Assembly: GCA_949126835.1 (NCBI GenBank)
Contig: OX421508.1
Span: forward strand, 14,400,272-14,464,271
DNA length: 64,000 nucleotides
Direction of reading: 5' to 3'
Origin: Anisus vortex
Taxonomy: Eukaryota > Mollusca > Gastropoda > Planorbidae
The notes beneath the pieces are model-generated. The model made no database searches and was not told the DNA's origin. It saw only the letters and a list, made by a program, of their open reading frames with translations. Positions 40,495 to 53,800 of the stretch are shown piece after piece. Numbering within the stretch: the stretch's first letter is position 1; each line of letters opens with the position of its first letter. Position numbers and translations under genes: made by a program.

Positions 40495-41417
40495 CATAAA
40501 GTACAATATACATATTTGTGATTTATTGAAGGCTAAGGAGTTTCTTGTATAATTAATGCCATCACAAAAAACAATAGACAACTTGAGACGTATGTACAGA
40601 TCTTCAATGAAGCATGTCGACATCTAAAATTAAAACAATGCATAGCTAAAAACGAGATAGGAGACGTTCAATTAAACAGATGTCTAGATATGCTAATTAA
40701 GACACTCTTTATAAAGCAAGGTGGAGTTTTGTGCCCAGGGCCACAGAAAGGGTCGGGTTGGCTTTAAAAACTGAGATGATTGGCTATCAAAGGACATTAC
40801 AATTTTATATTCAAGCATCAATTTTGATTCGTCAGTTTCTAACTAGAATTTTACAGTTTACTTTAGCGTTCTTCTTTACATGTCTTTTACGAAGCCATGT
40901 CAACACTATAATATTTATGTAATGCCAATATAAAGTGAAGGCTTGTACAGTGGTACGAAGAAAGTAAATATTTATACTGAAATACTTTTATATGTTTTCA
41001 TGGTTGCCGTTACTGGTGTTCTGTACGCAAATTTTACATCTATTTTAAAAAAGTACAATGGATATTATTGGTCGAGAATGGTGGCAAATTCGACCATAGG
41101 TATCTTCATATTTCATTGTTTCAAACCATTTAGAAGCAGCAAGAAAAGTATATTTTATAAAGCAACAGAAAAATATTTGCATGATGTAAGAAAACGATGT
41201 TTTGATTATTAATGTTAGAGTAGAAATATAATATAGACTTTTTTGGGGGGTTGAGGATCCTGTATAGTGCACTAATGCAAAGTGTACATACTACGAGATT
41301 TCAATACAGAGTGACTACAAACTAAACATTCTATAGAGAAAGTAGTTTTAGTTATATGACTCAACAAATATTCGAACTGTCATATACAACTAGCGGAGTG
41401 GCCATTTAGTCTTCTTA
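39647..41417. other. upstream region of the Ig/mucin gene, no gene found
   Basis: Contains three copies of TATGTTTGGATTATATTTTT-like sequence near 40190-40255 and a (TA)n microsatellite at 40440-40492. No clear promoter motif or upstream exon could be assigned. Confidence 0.5.
40440..40492 (+). repeat. (TA)n microsatellite, about 26 repeats
   Basis: An uninterrupted AT alternation directly visible in the sequence. Confidence 0.98.
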
Positions 41418-41650
41418 GTGGAGTAAACTATTCACAATCATACCTTGGACAGGAGTAAATTATTCACAATCATACCTTGGACAGGAGTAAATTATTCACA
41501 ATCATACCTTGGACAGGAGTAAATTATTCACAATCATACCTTGGACAGGAGTAAATTATTCACAATCATACGTTGGACAGGAGTAAATTATTCACAATCA
41601 TACCTTGGACAGTAGTAAATTATTCACAATCATACCTTGGACAAGAGTGA
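41418..41650 (+). repeat. 32-bp minisatellite, about 7 units, just upstream of the ATG
   Basis: The unit is GTAAATTATTCACAATCATA + CCTTGGACAGGA. The array ends about 26 bp before the start codon at 41675, so it lies in the 5' UTR or core promoter of the Ig/mucin gene. Confidence 0.95.
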
Positions 41651-41674
41651 AATAGGATATTTCATTTCTATAGA

Positions 41675-41869
41675 ATGGACAGGCTTCCTAGGCTAGAGGT
41701 GGTGGGCAATGCCATTGTTCGGCGTTTTGATCTCCCCAACCGAGCACCAACACCGACTTTTGAGATATCTGGCAAGGACGATAATAATTATGAACTGCCA
41801 GACGAGAAGCCCAAGTGGGTGCAGACGATGGAAGAAAATGAAAAAAACATTGGATTCACTTTTCTTAAG
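41675..41869 (+). CDS. Ig/mucin gene exon 1 (start codon)
   Basis: The ATG has A at -3 and G at +4. It codes 65 residues starting MDRLPRLEVVGNAIVRRFDL, polar and rich in Asp, Glu and Pro, with NNYELPDEKPKW; no signal peptide. The donor is AAG|GTAGGT at phase 0. A 5' UTR exon upstream is possible but not seen. Confidence 0.75.
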
Positions 41870-44800
41870 GTAGGTTGTTATTTTTATTTACGAAACTAAA
41901 CTCTCTGTATCAATCAATAATTTATATAATATATTGTTTGGTGTATATAGCAAATTAATAATAGTTTCAATATATTTTATTTGAATTGTCTGGCTAGTTC
42001 ACGTAAAGTTATTTATTTAAATTCAATTTTGGTGTAGAGAGTAACTGCGTAGAAAGCTATTTATTATGACGTAATAAGACCAATATTTTATCGCGTTATC
42101 TCAACCACTTTCTAGTTCCACTTTTTTTTTTATTCGGAAAGCTTTGAAAGAATCCGTTCTATTGTTTTTGCACTCAGCGTTGCAGTTAGGGTTGTTGTTG
42201 ATATTGATATCTACTTAGCCGTATGGACGCTACTTATTATTAACCAGTGGAGTTGAATGTTATTATTGTACTAAATAACTAATAACTAACTACAATAACT
42301 TAATTCTTTTTTAAACATTCATCAAGTGGCTTGAGTTTATTAAGTTCCTAAAAGAAAAGCAGTAGACCCGGATTTGTAACTATATTTAATATATGTGTGT
42401 GTGTGACAAACTCGCTATCTAACTATCTATGTAAATATGTACCTCATTATCTATCCATCTATCAATCTAGATTATTGTTTACAGTTAGAAATAAAATCAT
42501 TTTTAATAAAAAAAAAAGTAACAACTTAACACAATACGTGACCTAACTTTCTAGAACAAAAAACAAACTTCTAAAAACATAGTTTTTCGTCCTGGTTTCT
42601 TATACATATTTGTGGTTTTCGTTCAAAGTTTTGAATGTACCCAAAACTATTTTCTTTATTATTTCTCACTGAAGACGGAAAATTAGAAAAATACCGCAAG
42701 ATAGTGACAAGAGTAAAATAGCAAAAGTTAAATCACTAAACTTAGTTAGTTGATAGAAGGGTAAACAGTAAAGTAGTAATAATATAGTAGTAATAATATA
42801 GTAGTAATAATATAGTAGTAATAATACATTAAGAATTAAATTCTGACTTAGAAATACAAAACAATAAGAATGTATTACAATGTTCAGAAAAACATAACGA
42901 TAAAAGCACTTTTATTATTTTAAATGCAAAAACAAATTCATATAATTGAGTGAGTGGCATTCAGGCATAAAATGGGTTGCCTGCACAAACCAGGAAAACT
43001 AGTAACTTAGGCTCACATTAATTAAAACACTAATCCAAACGCAATAATCATCTGTATAAAAGGAGTGTTAAGATAAAACTGATTTTGGGGGGTTGGAATG
43101 AACATTTTTATCCTGACACATACTTTTATATTCTGAACATCTTTAGCCTGACACATAGTTTTATATTCTGAACATCTTTAGCCTGACACATAGTTTTATA
43201 TTCTGAACATCTTTATCCTGACACATAGTTTTATATTCTGAACATCTTTATCCTGACACATAGTTTTATATTCTGAACATCTTTAGCCTAACACATAGTT
43301 TTATATTCTGAACATCCTTATACTGACACATAGTTTTATATTCTCAACATCTTTAGCCTAACACATAGTTTTATATTCTGAACATCTTTAGCCTGACAAA
43401 TAGTTTTATATTCTGAACATCTTTAGCCTGACACATAGTTTTATGTTCTGATCATCTTTAGCCTGACACATCGTTTTATATTCTGAACATCTATAGCCTG
43501 ACACATAGTTTTATATTCACTAAAACTACAATCATTTGATTGTAATGTAAAAAAAAATACAAATGTAATAAAGATTGCACTACTCTCTATATTACAGAAT
43601 CCACTGTCAGAAGAATGGGCGTATCCTCCCCTCAATTTACGCCCCTTCGGCTCAGCGACGAGTACCAGCGTGTCGTCAGATCTGGAGAAAGAAAAGTTTC
43701 AAGAGAAAAGACGTAGAATGAAATGCTGGACTATCAGCCTCGTCCTGGTTCTCTTAATTTTCGCGGCGGGATTGCTCGCAGCCGTCTTCATAGCAGCTCT
43801 ATCTGGAACTGGTAATTCTATTGCCCCTTTTCTATGCATACAGAGACATCGGCCGTGAATATTCTAAACTTACACCTTAAACATATCTCTTGGCATTTAT
43901 ATAACACCCCTACTTCCCTTTTCATTGCATTTAAAATAATGTCATAAACAAGTGAAGCAACACTTTCAAATAATGTATGATTAAATAATGTATAATAAAG
44001 AAAAGTGGCTTTATAAGCTTCTTCAGACACGACATGCAAGGGGATTGTAAAGCCAGCACTGTGCACAGCCGCCTTTTCTTTACCAAAGATAATTTTAGTG
44101 ACCTATTCAGAGCTGAGTAGACTCAATGTCACCAGTAACCTAATATACACGAAAACTCAAATCAAAAGACTCGAACAATGGACCTTCTTTACGGCAATCA
44201 GAGTGCGTTTTCCAGTAGAACATCCCAAACGTAAAGAATGTAAAAAAAATTAGACACTTAGTACTCTCAAACATTACCCTTTTGACAAGTCTTAATGAGG
44301 CGTGAACTTTTCAAATGGAAGCGGAAGAGGTCACGTGCTTCCGGTTCTTTTTTTATATTGTTTATTATTTAAGGCATTTCCTTAAACAAAAAAAACAACA
44401 TGCTTTTGCTGGTGTTGGACAATTGATTTCAACCTCGACGGCCAGTTCTAGTCTTTTAGAAATATACAAAGGCTACAATATTAGTTATCAGGAATCCGTT
44501 TTAACATCAAAAGTGAGTAGGCGATAATTAATACTCAAAGTGTTAGTTGCGTAAAATTAAATTTAGATTTGTTTATACGAATAAATTAGTCAAGTTGCGT
44601 CCTTGGTTATTAAAAAAACTCAATTCGTAGATTCATAAAAGTATAACACGAAAATTCTTTTGCATCAAGCAATACGTTTGAGGTTGTAAATAGGTGATTC
44701 TTCACGCTCGACATTCACAATCCATCGTTTTCTTTTGGCAACATCTTTTGGAAATGAAATAACATTTAATCTCTTACATCTTTTGGTATCATCAGTAACG

Positions 44801-47800
44801 TAGCACACAGACATGCTTTTTTAATTAAAGACCAAGTGATGAGCTTTTTATCAAAATTTCGTTAACATTTGATTTTGAAAGTAAATAGTGTATTCAGCAT
44901 CTGAATGTTAATAAAAATCATTTATACTAAATATCAAAGATAAATTTTAAGTAATTAGTTCAATATTTGCACTTAAATATGTGTGTTTTTCGGAAGAAAA
45001 ATCCAAATCTCGTAGCTATTTGAGATGTTTTTATTTCCGGCAACATACGAAAGTGACGTAAGAGAAAGGATTTAGACTAGGAAAAATGAATATTGTCACG
45101 TGTTTTGAATCTATTGCCACATGTTTTGAATCTGTTCCCGGTTCTTATTTTTAAGAAAATGGTTAAATATAGATTTATAGCGTCGAGTTTTATTTATTTT
45201 TTTCCCTTCTCAAACGTCCCAGCTTTATGAAACTATTCCAAATCTCGTTCCTTTGAGAAAAACCTCTTCACTTGGTCTTTAAGTGATCGAGTAAGACCGG
45301 AAATGTTTTTCTTGTCGACCTTTTATGCATGCATAATCGTTAAGACCTGTCAATTTCGATAGGATGATCTTTGCTGGTAGGTTTCATTGGGTGATTTTGT
45401 CTGGGAGGTTTCAATGGGTGATCTTGTCTGGGAGGTTTCAATGGGTGATCTTGACTGAGAGGTTTCAATGGATGATCTTGGCTGGGAGGTTTCAATGGGT
45501 AATCTTGTCTGGGAGGTTTTCAATGGGTGATCTTGACTGAGAGGTTTAAATGGATGATCTTGGCTGGGAGGTTTCAATGGATGATCTTTGCTGGTAGGTT
45601 TCAATAGGTGATCTTGTCTTGGAGGTTTCAATGTGTGATCTTGACTGAGAGGTTTCAATTGATGATCTTGGTTGGGAGGTTTCAATGGATGATCTTGGCT
45701 GGGAGGTTTCAATGGGTGATCTTGTCTGGGAGGTTTCAATTGGTGATATTTTTTGGGAGGTTTCAATGGGTGATCTTGGCTGGGAGGTTTCAATAGATGA
45801 TTGTGTCTGGTATGTTTCAATTGGTGATCTTGGCTTGGAGGTTTCAATGGATGATATTGGCTGCGAGTTTCAATGGATGATCTTGGCTGTGAGGTTTTAA
45901 TTGGTGATCTTGGCTGTGAGGTTTCAATTGGTGATCTTGGCTGTGAGGTTTCATTGGATGATATTGGCTGGGAGATTTCAATGTGCGATCTTGGCTGAGA
46001 GGTTTTCTTCAAAACTATATTCGTCAATGCCGCTTAACAACACAAGGCCAGTGACGTCCCATTGAAAACTGGATGAGAGTTCCCTAAATGAACGGGAGTT
46101 ATCGCTCGTTGTCAAATCTTTGTAGTCGCTCTAATCTGCAAACAAAAGAGTGGTTGGCGTGAACCAGCCTCACTGGACCGATCTTCTCGGCGCACCCAAC
46201 CATGGTCACCCTATCAAACTGGGGAAATGATTGAGAGGGCTAAATGTCTCATTGCGAGGACTAATTGATTAGTTAATATCTTTATAACACTGATCTAGCA
46301 CTAGAAGAGACGTAAATTGCCCTTTTTGTGGCGTCTTCTGTGTGCCAATGAAAACCGATCTGCGTGCCAAGTCTGGCACGCATGTCATGTGTCGCCGACC
46401 CCTGGACTACACAACTCACTGGTCTGTGAAACATATTTTTTCAAATGATCCTTTTACAATTCTTTTCTATCTCCATTATTTCAATTCTTTTCTATCTCCA
46501 TTATTTCAATCATTCAACCAATATTCATACTTTCAAACTCTACATTCATGAAAACAACGCACCGAGTTTGGTCAGTCTATATAAAAACAACACAAGGCCT
46601 TCAGGTCACTAAGTTCAGTCAACACATGTCAATAATATAGTTCATTGTGTGTCAGTAAGTTTTAGTCAGCAAATAGTCACACAACTGTTTACACACAGTT
46701 TTAAAGCCACTTTTACTGTCACAGAATGTGTGTCTCACATACACTTTCTATTTCATTCTTTTATCCATCTTGATAATGGGTCTAATAACTAGCAGAAGAA
46801 AACTACAGCTCTGCCAAAGCTATATAATTCTATGTAAATTTATTTTGGTCCGAATTTAATTAATGTGATTTAATGTGTCTAAAAATCTGTCCATGTATTC
46901 GGTACAGTACGCTAATCTACACATCACTGATGTAATCATCTCCTAATTCTGTAAATATTTCACTTTCAAAGAAAATTTAAACAGGGTTATCATGAAATCT
47001 CACCGTGGTATACATTTACATTAGTGAACACAAATTGTGGTAAATTGTGTTTTTTTTTTTTTGTTTTTTTTTTGGTCACGTGTCTTTTAGGCTATTATCT
47101 TCAATAGATTAGTGACATAGTCTATCTTCAATAGATTAGTGACATAGTCTATCTTCAATAGATTAGTGACATAGTCTATCTTCAATAGATTAGTGACAAA
47201 GTCTATCTTCAATAGATAAGTGACACAGTCCATCTTCAATAGATTAGTGACATAGTCTATCTTCAATAGATAAGTGACACAGTCCATCTTCAATAGATTA
47301 ATGACATAGTCTATCTTCAATAGGCCTACATTAGTGACATAGTCTATAATCAATAGATTAAGCTCGTGACATAGTCTATCTTCAATAGATTAGTGACATA
47401 GTCTATCTTCAATAGATTAGTGACATAGTCTATCTTCAATAGATTAGTGACATAGTCTATCTTCAATAGATAAGTGACACAGTCTATCTTCAATAGATTA
47501 GTAACACAGTCTATCTTCAATAGATTAGTTGCCTAGTCTATTTTCAATAGATTAGTGACATAGTATTTTTTCAATAGATTAGTGACATAGTCCAATTAAA
47601 TAGTCTATTTTGTTGGCTTCCAGATTTATTTAAAGCCAAATTTGTGTAGTTCTTTGTTGCTCCCGGCCAGCCGGGTAGATATCATCAGCAAATGTTAGAT
47701 TTCATAGGAATCTTCCACCAATGGAGATGGATTTGTGGTAGTCATCGAGTGTTTCTTGCATGATTATTTCTAGGAAGATATTGAACAAGACTGGCAATAG

Positions 47801-50800
47801 AATGCAACCTTGACGGACTCCAATTGACACCTTCAAGAAGTCAATACAACCATTGGGTTGAAATTCACTGCTCGCCTGACTGTAAAGTGTTTTGATCGCC
47901 TGTACCAGCCCTTCTTCAATGTTCTAGCTTCTCATCACTTGCAATAGTCCATCGTGCCATACAGATCAAAGGCTCACTTGAAGCCTATGAAGTTATGATG
48001 GATTTTCACATTGGTGTTGTAGGTGTTTTCTTTCTATGTGCAGGCGACAGTTGAAAATCTGCTCAATTGTGCTTCTGCTTGGTCTGAAACCTGACTATTC
48101 TTCTGCCAGTAATTCTACAGCCACAGGTTTAAGTCTATTGAAGTTAATTTTTAGCATTACATTGCTAGGATATCCCGCAATTCATTAATCAACCTTTGGG
48201 CTGCCTATTAACGATTAACAAACTTCCCGATGGTATTATTTCTTTTACACCCGGCCCTGACACAGACCCTAGTTAAGCGTGGACAATAGTCCTTAATTCG
48301 ACACTGGACAAAGCCAAAGAATGAGGTGTGAATCACGGTGAGAACAAAGAGAACGATACGGTCAAGTGCACCCACACCTGGGGTGGAGGCCCCTGTCGGG
48401 CAGTGGTTAAGGTGGGTAGAGAATTTCCCCTACTCGGTGCCTCGCTTCATTAGTCGAGGAGTTAAGATGTAGCCCCGAAACGTAAAATGAGTTTATTGTG
48501 CTCTAATTTATCCGACTAAATGAAACCAACTGTATTAAATTTCATCCGATCCCACAACAAAATAATAATTTTCAAGCTAAATGATAAAGTTAAGTAGATT
48601 TTGGTTACATTTATTATTAGTCCGGCTTATAAAAGTTCATTGTATAACATCAAAGCAACTTTTTTATTATAAATACAACCCATTCTTTAAAGTGACTAAA
48701 ATTTCATTATGCAGGATTATTAAAGTTATTATTACCTGACTAAGAATACCTGACAATTTTAAACGACAATATTATGTTTGGTTCTTTTAGGTTCCATTGC
48801 TGCGCCTCTATATCAGGTTGTTGGCAGCTCCAACAGCCAAAATCTGACGGACGCAAGTGTTTATACAACAAAAACCACTACACCAACAATAGCAACCACT
48901 ACACAATCCACAACAACCAATATACCAACATCAACAACCACTTCACCAACAACAACTACAACTACACCAACAACAACTACACAAACCACAACAACAACAA
49001 CACCAACAACAACCACTACACCAACAACAACCACTACACCAACAACTACTACAACTACACAAACAACAACCACTACACCAACAACAACCACTACACCAAC
49101 CACAACAACCACTACACCAACAACAACTTTAACTACACCAACTACAACAGGCACAACACCAACTACAACAACCACAACACCAACTACAACAACCACTACA
49201 CCAACAACAACTACAACTACACCAACTACAACTACAACTACACCAACTACAACAACCACAACACCATCTACAACAACCACAACACCAACTACAACAACCA
49301 CTACACAAACAACAACTACAACTACACCAACTACAACAACCACAACACCAGCAACTACTACAACAACACCAACAACAACAAATACTACACCAACAACTAC
49401 TACAACTACACCAACTACAACCACAACACCAACCACAACAACCACTACACCAACAACAACTACAACTACACCAACTACAACAACCACAACACCAACTACA
49501 ACAACCACTACACCTACAACTACTACAACTACAATAACTACAACAACCACAACACCAACTACAACAACCACTACACCAACTACAACAACCACTCCACCAA
49601 CTACAACAACCACTACACCAACAACAACTACAACTACACCAACTACAACAACCACAACACCAACTACAACAACCACTACACCAACAACTACTACAACTAA
49701 ACCAACTACAACAACCACAACACCAACTACAACTACAACTACACAAACAACAACAACAACCACTACACCAACTACAACTACAACTACACCAACTACAACA
49801 ACCACAACACCAACAACTACTACAACAACACCAACAACAACAAATACTACACCAACAACTACACCAACTACAACCACAACACCAACCACAACAACCACTA
49901 CACCAACAACAACTACAACTACACCAACTACAACAACCACAACACCAACTACAACAACCACTACACCAACAACTACTACAACTACACCAACTACAACAAC
50001 CACAACACCAACTACAACAACCACTACACCAACTACAACAACCACTACACCAACAACAACTACAACTACACAAACTACAACATCCACAACACCAACTACA
50101 ACAATCACTACACCAACAACTACTACAACTACACCAACTACAACAACCACAACACCAACTACAACAACAACTACACCAACAACAACTACACAAACAACAA
50201 CAACAACCACTACACCAACTACAACTACAACTACACCAACTACAACAACCACAACACCAACTACAACAACCACTACACCAACAACTACTACAACTACACA
50301 AACAACAACAACCACCACAACACCAACTACAACAACCACTACACCAACAACAACTACAACTACACCAACTACAACAACCACAACACCAACAACAACTACA
50401 ACTACACCAACTACAACAACCACTACACCAACAACAACTACAACTACACCATCAACAACAACCACAACACCAACAACAACTACCACAACACCAACAACAA
50501 CAACTTCTACCCCAACAACAACAACCACAACACCAACAACAACTACCACAACACCAACAACAACTACCACAACACCAACAACAACTACCACAACACCAAC
50601 AACAACAACCACTACACCAACAACAACTAACACAACACCAACAACAACTACCACAACACCAACAACAACTACAACTACAGCAACCACTACCTCTTCAACA
50701 TCTACAGTTTCTACAACTCGTTCGACAACACGCGGAACGACGACGCCTGCTCCGTGTAAGTATTTTCTTTTAATGTGTCAATCGATGAATGGATAGATGA

Positions 50801-53800
50801 ATGGATGAATAAATGAATGGATGAATTGACGGATGAATTGGTTGATGAATACATGAATGGATGGATGAATACATGAAAGGATGGAAGAATTCGAATGACA
50901 AACACACTTGTACTACGTAGCACAGCTAAATCACCGTATAGGTTCGGTGCAAACCGTTGACCGTTCCCATCCACTCTTTCCTCCTGCAAGGCAGGGCAGT
51001 CTAAAAGCAAATGCTCGACCGTCTCTTCTCCTTCAAAGCAATGTCGACACCGTTAATCAAAATTGGGCCTAAATCGTCCGAAATAGGCACCAATAGGACA
51101 GTGTCCTGTCCGGAACTGGGCAATGGCTGCCTGTTCTCTCTTGCGGAGTTTCCATCACGAATCAGCTCGATTTGGTCGTTTTAGTTGCTGCCACACACCT
51201 CGACCCTTGTCCGACTCGTCCCAATTCTTCCACCATTGTCTTGACTCCCACTCACGTATTGATCTGCGGGCACTCTCGTAGGTGGACGGACCCTCCGGAG
51301 TGGGTACCAGGGATCCCTTCTTGGCCAAGGCATCCACTATCTCATTGCCAGCGACTCCTGCATGACCTGGAATACACTGCAAAATGACCTTCATCTCGTA
51401 CCTGAGGATCAGGTCGGAAATAACAGCCAACAGGCGGACAAGCAAATCGGGCCATGACCCCAAGCCGTCGATGGCTTGGAGTACTGAAAGCGCATCACTG
51501 AAGATTACCACATCAGCACGAACAACTGGTGTTTCTTCAAAAGTTTTCCCAATTGCCCCTACGGCAATTCTGATGGCTTCCATCTCTGCATCAAAGATGC
51601 ATATTTTCCCGCAAGGCCCACTTAGCTCAGCCCGTTTCTCTACTGCCTTCGGGTACGACACAAGAGAACCATAACCAGAACGCGCTTCAGTCCCACTGAT
51701 CGCGCTCCCATCAGTGTATGCCTCGACAAATCCTGAGTATGCCCGTACCGTCCGTAGAGCAGCTGCGCGCCTCTCAGTCAGGCAAGCGCCGTGTCCGATT
51801 GGTTCAATCAGGTTCGCCCGTATCTCTGGTAGGTTGAAAGATAGGTGAGGAGGAGGTTCCACTCCCGTCCGCAGGGGCATGCTGTCGACCGAGAGTCCGA
51901 TCTCTGCGCTGAGCTTCAGTGCGTGTTGCATGAAGGACTGCATTGAGATCCGTTTCCTGCCCTCCAAGGAATCTACGAGCTTCCTGAGAGGCGAACTTTC
52001 CTCCAACCGTTTTTACTGCTCGTATGCACTGATAACGGCCCTTTTCCTTCTCCCATTCAGAGGCGGCACGTTTGCCATGATTTCCACAGCCGATGTTGGG
52101 GCGGTTCGGAACGTTCCACATATTAGTCTGAGGGTTTGATTTTGTACATAGTCCAACGTCTTCAACGCAGTATCAGACGCATAGATTTGTACCGGGAGGC
52201 TATAATCGATCTGAGTTCTTACCGCTCCTAGGTAGAGATTTCTCAACACCCCAGCCAGTACTGGCCAGTCTCTTGACAATGTTTAGCTTTGAAGCAGCTT
52301 TCTCTTGGACTAACCTCACATGGTCATACATCGTTAGCTTCCGGTCCAGTGTCACTCCGAGATAGACCTGCTTCTGGTCGCATGCCAGAGCGTGGCCGTC
52401 AATGTTCAGCTCGATCGGGACTTTGAGGATATCGATTCCAAGGGTAAAGAGCGAATAAACTGTTTTTAGGCAATTTACCTCCATATTCCAAAGCGTGGCG
52501 TAACAGGCTACTGCGTTGAAATCCTGCTGGGGGGTCCGCTGTAGAGCAGGCGCTTGACTCCCGGTCGACCAGACCACAAGATCGTCCGCGAAAAGCAGCG
52601 ACGAGCTTCCCAGATAGTTCGGCAGATCATTGATAAAAGCTAGGAACAATGTACAGGACAGTGCAGAGCCCTGGGGCAATCCTTGCTCCAGGACGCGCTT
52701 CCGAGAGATCGCTTTCCCGTAACTAGTTGCCACTGTCCTTTGGGTTAGGAACCCTTGAATCCATGTGTACATGCTAGAGGTGACACCTAGCCTCTGTAGC
52801 TTCAACAACAACCCCGACCGCCATACCTTGTCGTAGGCCTGTTTAAAATCCAGGACTACTGCTAGTGTGGACTCTTTCCACTGAAACCCGTCAGCCATTT
52901 TCTGAACCAAAAGCGTTACCTGATCCATCGAGCTTCTTCCGCTACGGAAGCCGGCCTGCGATGTGGCAACCAGTTCATTATCCTCTAGAAACCTCACAAG
53001 CCTCCTATTGATTAGTCTCTCAGCTACCTTCCCTACACACGATGTTAGGGAAATCGGTCAGTAGCTTTCAGCCTGACCCGGGTCTTTACTCCGCTTTGGG
53101 TACCACCAAGGCTTCTCTCCACTGTTTCGGTAGGACACCTTCAGACCGTGATCGGTTTACGAGCTCCAAGAGTTTGCCTTTACCACCAGCCCCAAGGTGA
53201 GTGATCAGCTCGTTGCTGATCACATCCAGCCCTGGGGCCTTCTTAGCCTTGCACTGTCTCAAGACATATTCCAGTTCTTGCCGAGTAAAGGGCCCCGTGA
53301 ATGTGATCACCTCACCCTCTCCTGTCATATGGCGTTCGTTTACCTTCCGAACTTTATCCAAACCAGCAGACACACTTGATCTTCCACTCTGCTTCCCGAC
53401 ACTCACGAAGTGGCTGTTGGGCATTTCCGCCCGCTTGGCATCCGATACCATGGGCCCTGCTCCTGCCAACGAAGCTGGTGCTTTCCTAGCTACCTCAGCT
53501 CGCTCAAGGTGGTTGATAAGGTTCCATGCCTGTCGGCCTTCCGCAAGGTCCAATCCAGCACATGTATCTGTCCATTTTGACAACTTTGCCTCCGCGATAG
53601 CACCTTTCACTTCCGCCGTTAGACGGTTATACTCTCGACGACTCTCTGGCGTCTTCCGCCTGCTCGCGAGCTTGCGAGCAACTCTCCTTTTGCGGACCAA
53701 CTCTCCTAGGGCTTTTGTCCAAAACGGTCTGAACTTGCACTTCTCATGGGACCTTGGGATCGTCTTTTTGGCAACCCCTAGTATGGCTTTTACCATCGTT

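Noticed and set aside
45350..46027. 225-codon minus-strand frame repeating PRSPIETSQ
   Set aside because: A product of the 27-bp array; the unit length is divisible by 3 and no gene context exists.
48861..50687. Long minus-strand open frames (Val/Gly-rich and Cys/Ser-rich) and a second + frame (Asn/Tyr/His-rich) through the mucin exon
   Set aside because: They are shadows of the ACA/ACT/ACC repeat. Only the Thr/Pro frame connects in phase to exons with splice sites on both sides.
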